Shown here: one piece after another, positions 48,539 through 48,977 of the stretch
How positions within the stretch are numbered: the first letter of the stretch is position 1
Layout of the letters: each line of letters opens with the position of its first letter
Source: Methanosarcina sp.
GTDB lineage: Archaea > Halobacteriota > Methanosarcinia > Methanosarcinales > Methanosarcinaceae
Reading direction: 5' to 3'
NCBI GenBank assembly: GCA_003164755.1
Contig: PLUB01000078.1
Location: 1-48,977 of the forward strand
Length of the DNA: 48,977 bases
Program-made: the position numbers and the translations under genes
Notes under the pieces: generated by a model
What the model was told of the DNA's origin: nothing
What the model saw: the letters and a program-made list of their open reading frames with translations, nothing else
The model's database searches: none

Positions 48539-48977
48539 AATTATACAGGTTTTTGAGTTGACTGAATTTATTGAAATGAAAGTTTTATGCATATGAAATA
48601 TATTCAACCGCTCTCAAGCTTTGGGTAACTTCGTTTAATGGTGAACGAGTAACTTATATGCTGATTGAGCACTTTTGAAGTGAAGATATAGCTCATCAAG
48701 TTATTTGCGATGTTGATATGGGTTCAATTTCTGAAATCAGCAGAATCAACCATAAATTTCCCCTTGCTCTTAGAGCCACACGAAATTTGGTTTATTCTTG
48801 ATTCTCTAGTTCAAGCTTAAATTTCTTCTAGGTTTCCTCTCAGACATGAAAGTAAGTTGCAGTAATCTCATGAGTTAGACGATATGAATAAAGCTTTGTA
48901 TAACCACAACGTATCTATTTAAGCAATCCCTAACTAAACAGAAGCTGGGAACATGATTTCAAAGAAAGAGCATTTGT
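48539..48977. other. Intergenic region at window end with possible coding relic
   Basis: Between about 48610 and 48800 a plus-strand frame reads protein-like pieces (LWVTSFNGERVTYMLIEHF, stop, then DIAHQVICDVDMGSISEISR, then FPLALRATRNLVYS). It is broken by a stop and has no start. Family not recognised. Confidence 0.3.

Noticed and set aside
1..48977. tRNA or rRNA genes
   Set aside because: No T-loop plus acceptor-stem combination or rRNA signature was recognised by eye; a tRNAscan run would be decisive.

Overview
The window looks like a stretch of a Methanosarcina chromosome (methanogenic archaeon). The evidence is a complete archaeal A1AO ATP synthase operon in the order known from that genus (ahaHIKECFABDG), archaeal DnaG primase, RadB, an archaeal ATP-dependent DNA ligase, two DUF1699 genes, and AT-rich intergenic DNA full of dead insertion sequences. 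No rRNA, tRNA or CRISPR array was recognised. The genus assignment is inference from gene content. It matters because Methanosarcina decodes UAG as pyrrolysine (Pyl).

Layout. 0.3-1.4 kb: thiL. 2.3-3.3 kb: a PHP-domain gene with one in-frame UAG codon in the middle of an otherwise intact 333-codon frame. 3.6-9.0 kb: two DUF1699 paralogs on the minus strand, set among relics of IS256-, IS200- and IS5-type elements. 9.0-20.1 kb, all minus strand: hypF (hydrogenase maturation), then the ATP synthase operon. 20.3-22.1 kb: an inverted second copy of the IS5-type relic, then an IS66 relic. 22.3-24.5 kb, minus: a radical SAM/SPASM protein and a short trans-prenyl diphosphate synthase. 24.5-31.7 kb: a YfcE-type phosphodiesterase, a RimI-like acetyltransferase and a UPF0058 gene, separated by relics including a dead tnpB. 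31.7-33.3 kb: dnaG. 33.3-37.6 kb: a gene desert with an IS110 relic and a candidate small RNA with its own TATA box. 37.6-48.5 kb: a membrane-tethered winged-helix regulator, an ACT-domain gene plus homoserine dehydrogenase, DNA ligase, radB, inositol-phosphate synthase, an MtnA-family isomerase and a membrane-anchored alpha/beta hydrolase.

How the genes work together. The ten aha genes encode the membrane rotor and stator (I, K, E, H) and the catalytic head with its stalks (A, B, C, D, F), plus the small membrane protein G. Spacing is tight (1-16 nt gaps or overlaps) except for about 208 nt between ahaK and ahaE. That gap holds a tandem array of seven short hairpins. The ACT gene and hom form an amino-acid biosynthesis pair. 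Ligase, RadB and DnaG serve DNA replication and repair. The prenyl synthase and its radical SAM neighbour may serve isoprenoid (lipid or methanophenazine) metabolism; this is inference.

Most notable points: the internal UAG in the PHP gene; ahaA ending in UAG exactly in frame with ahaB; the hairpin array in the aha operon; a sharply bounded high-identity tract shared by two inverted dead transposons that flank hypF-aha; two families of dispersed intergenic repeats; and the candidate small RNA near 34.5 kb.
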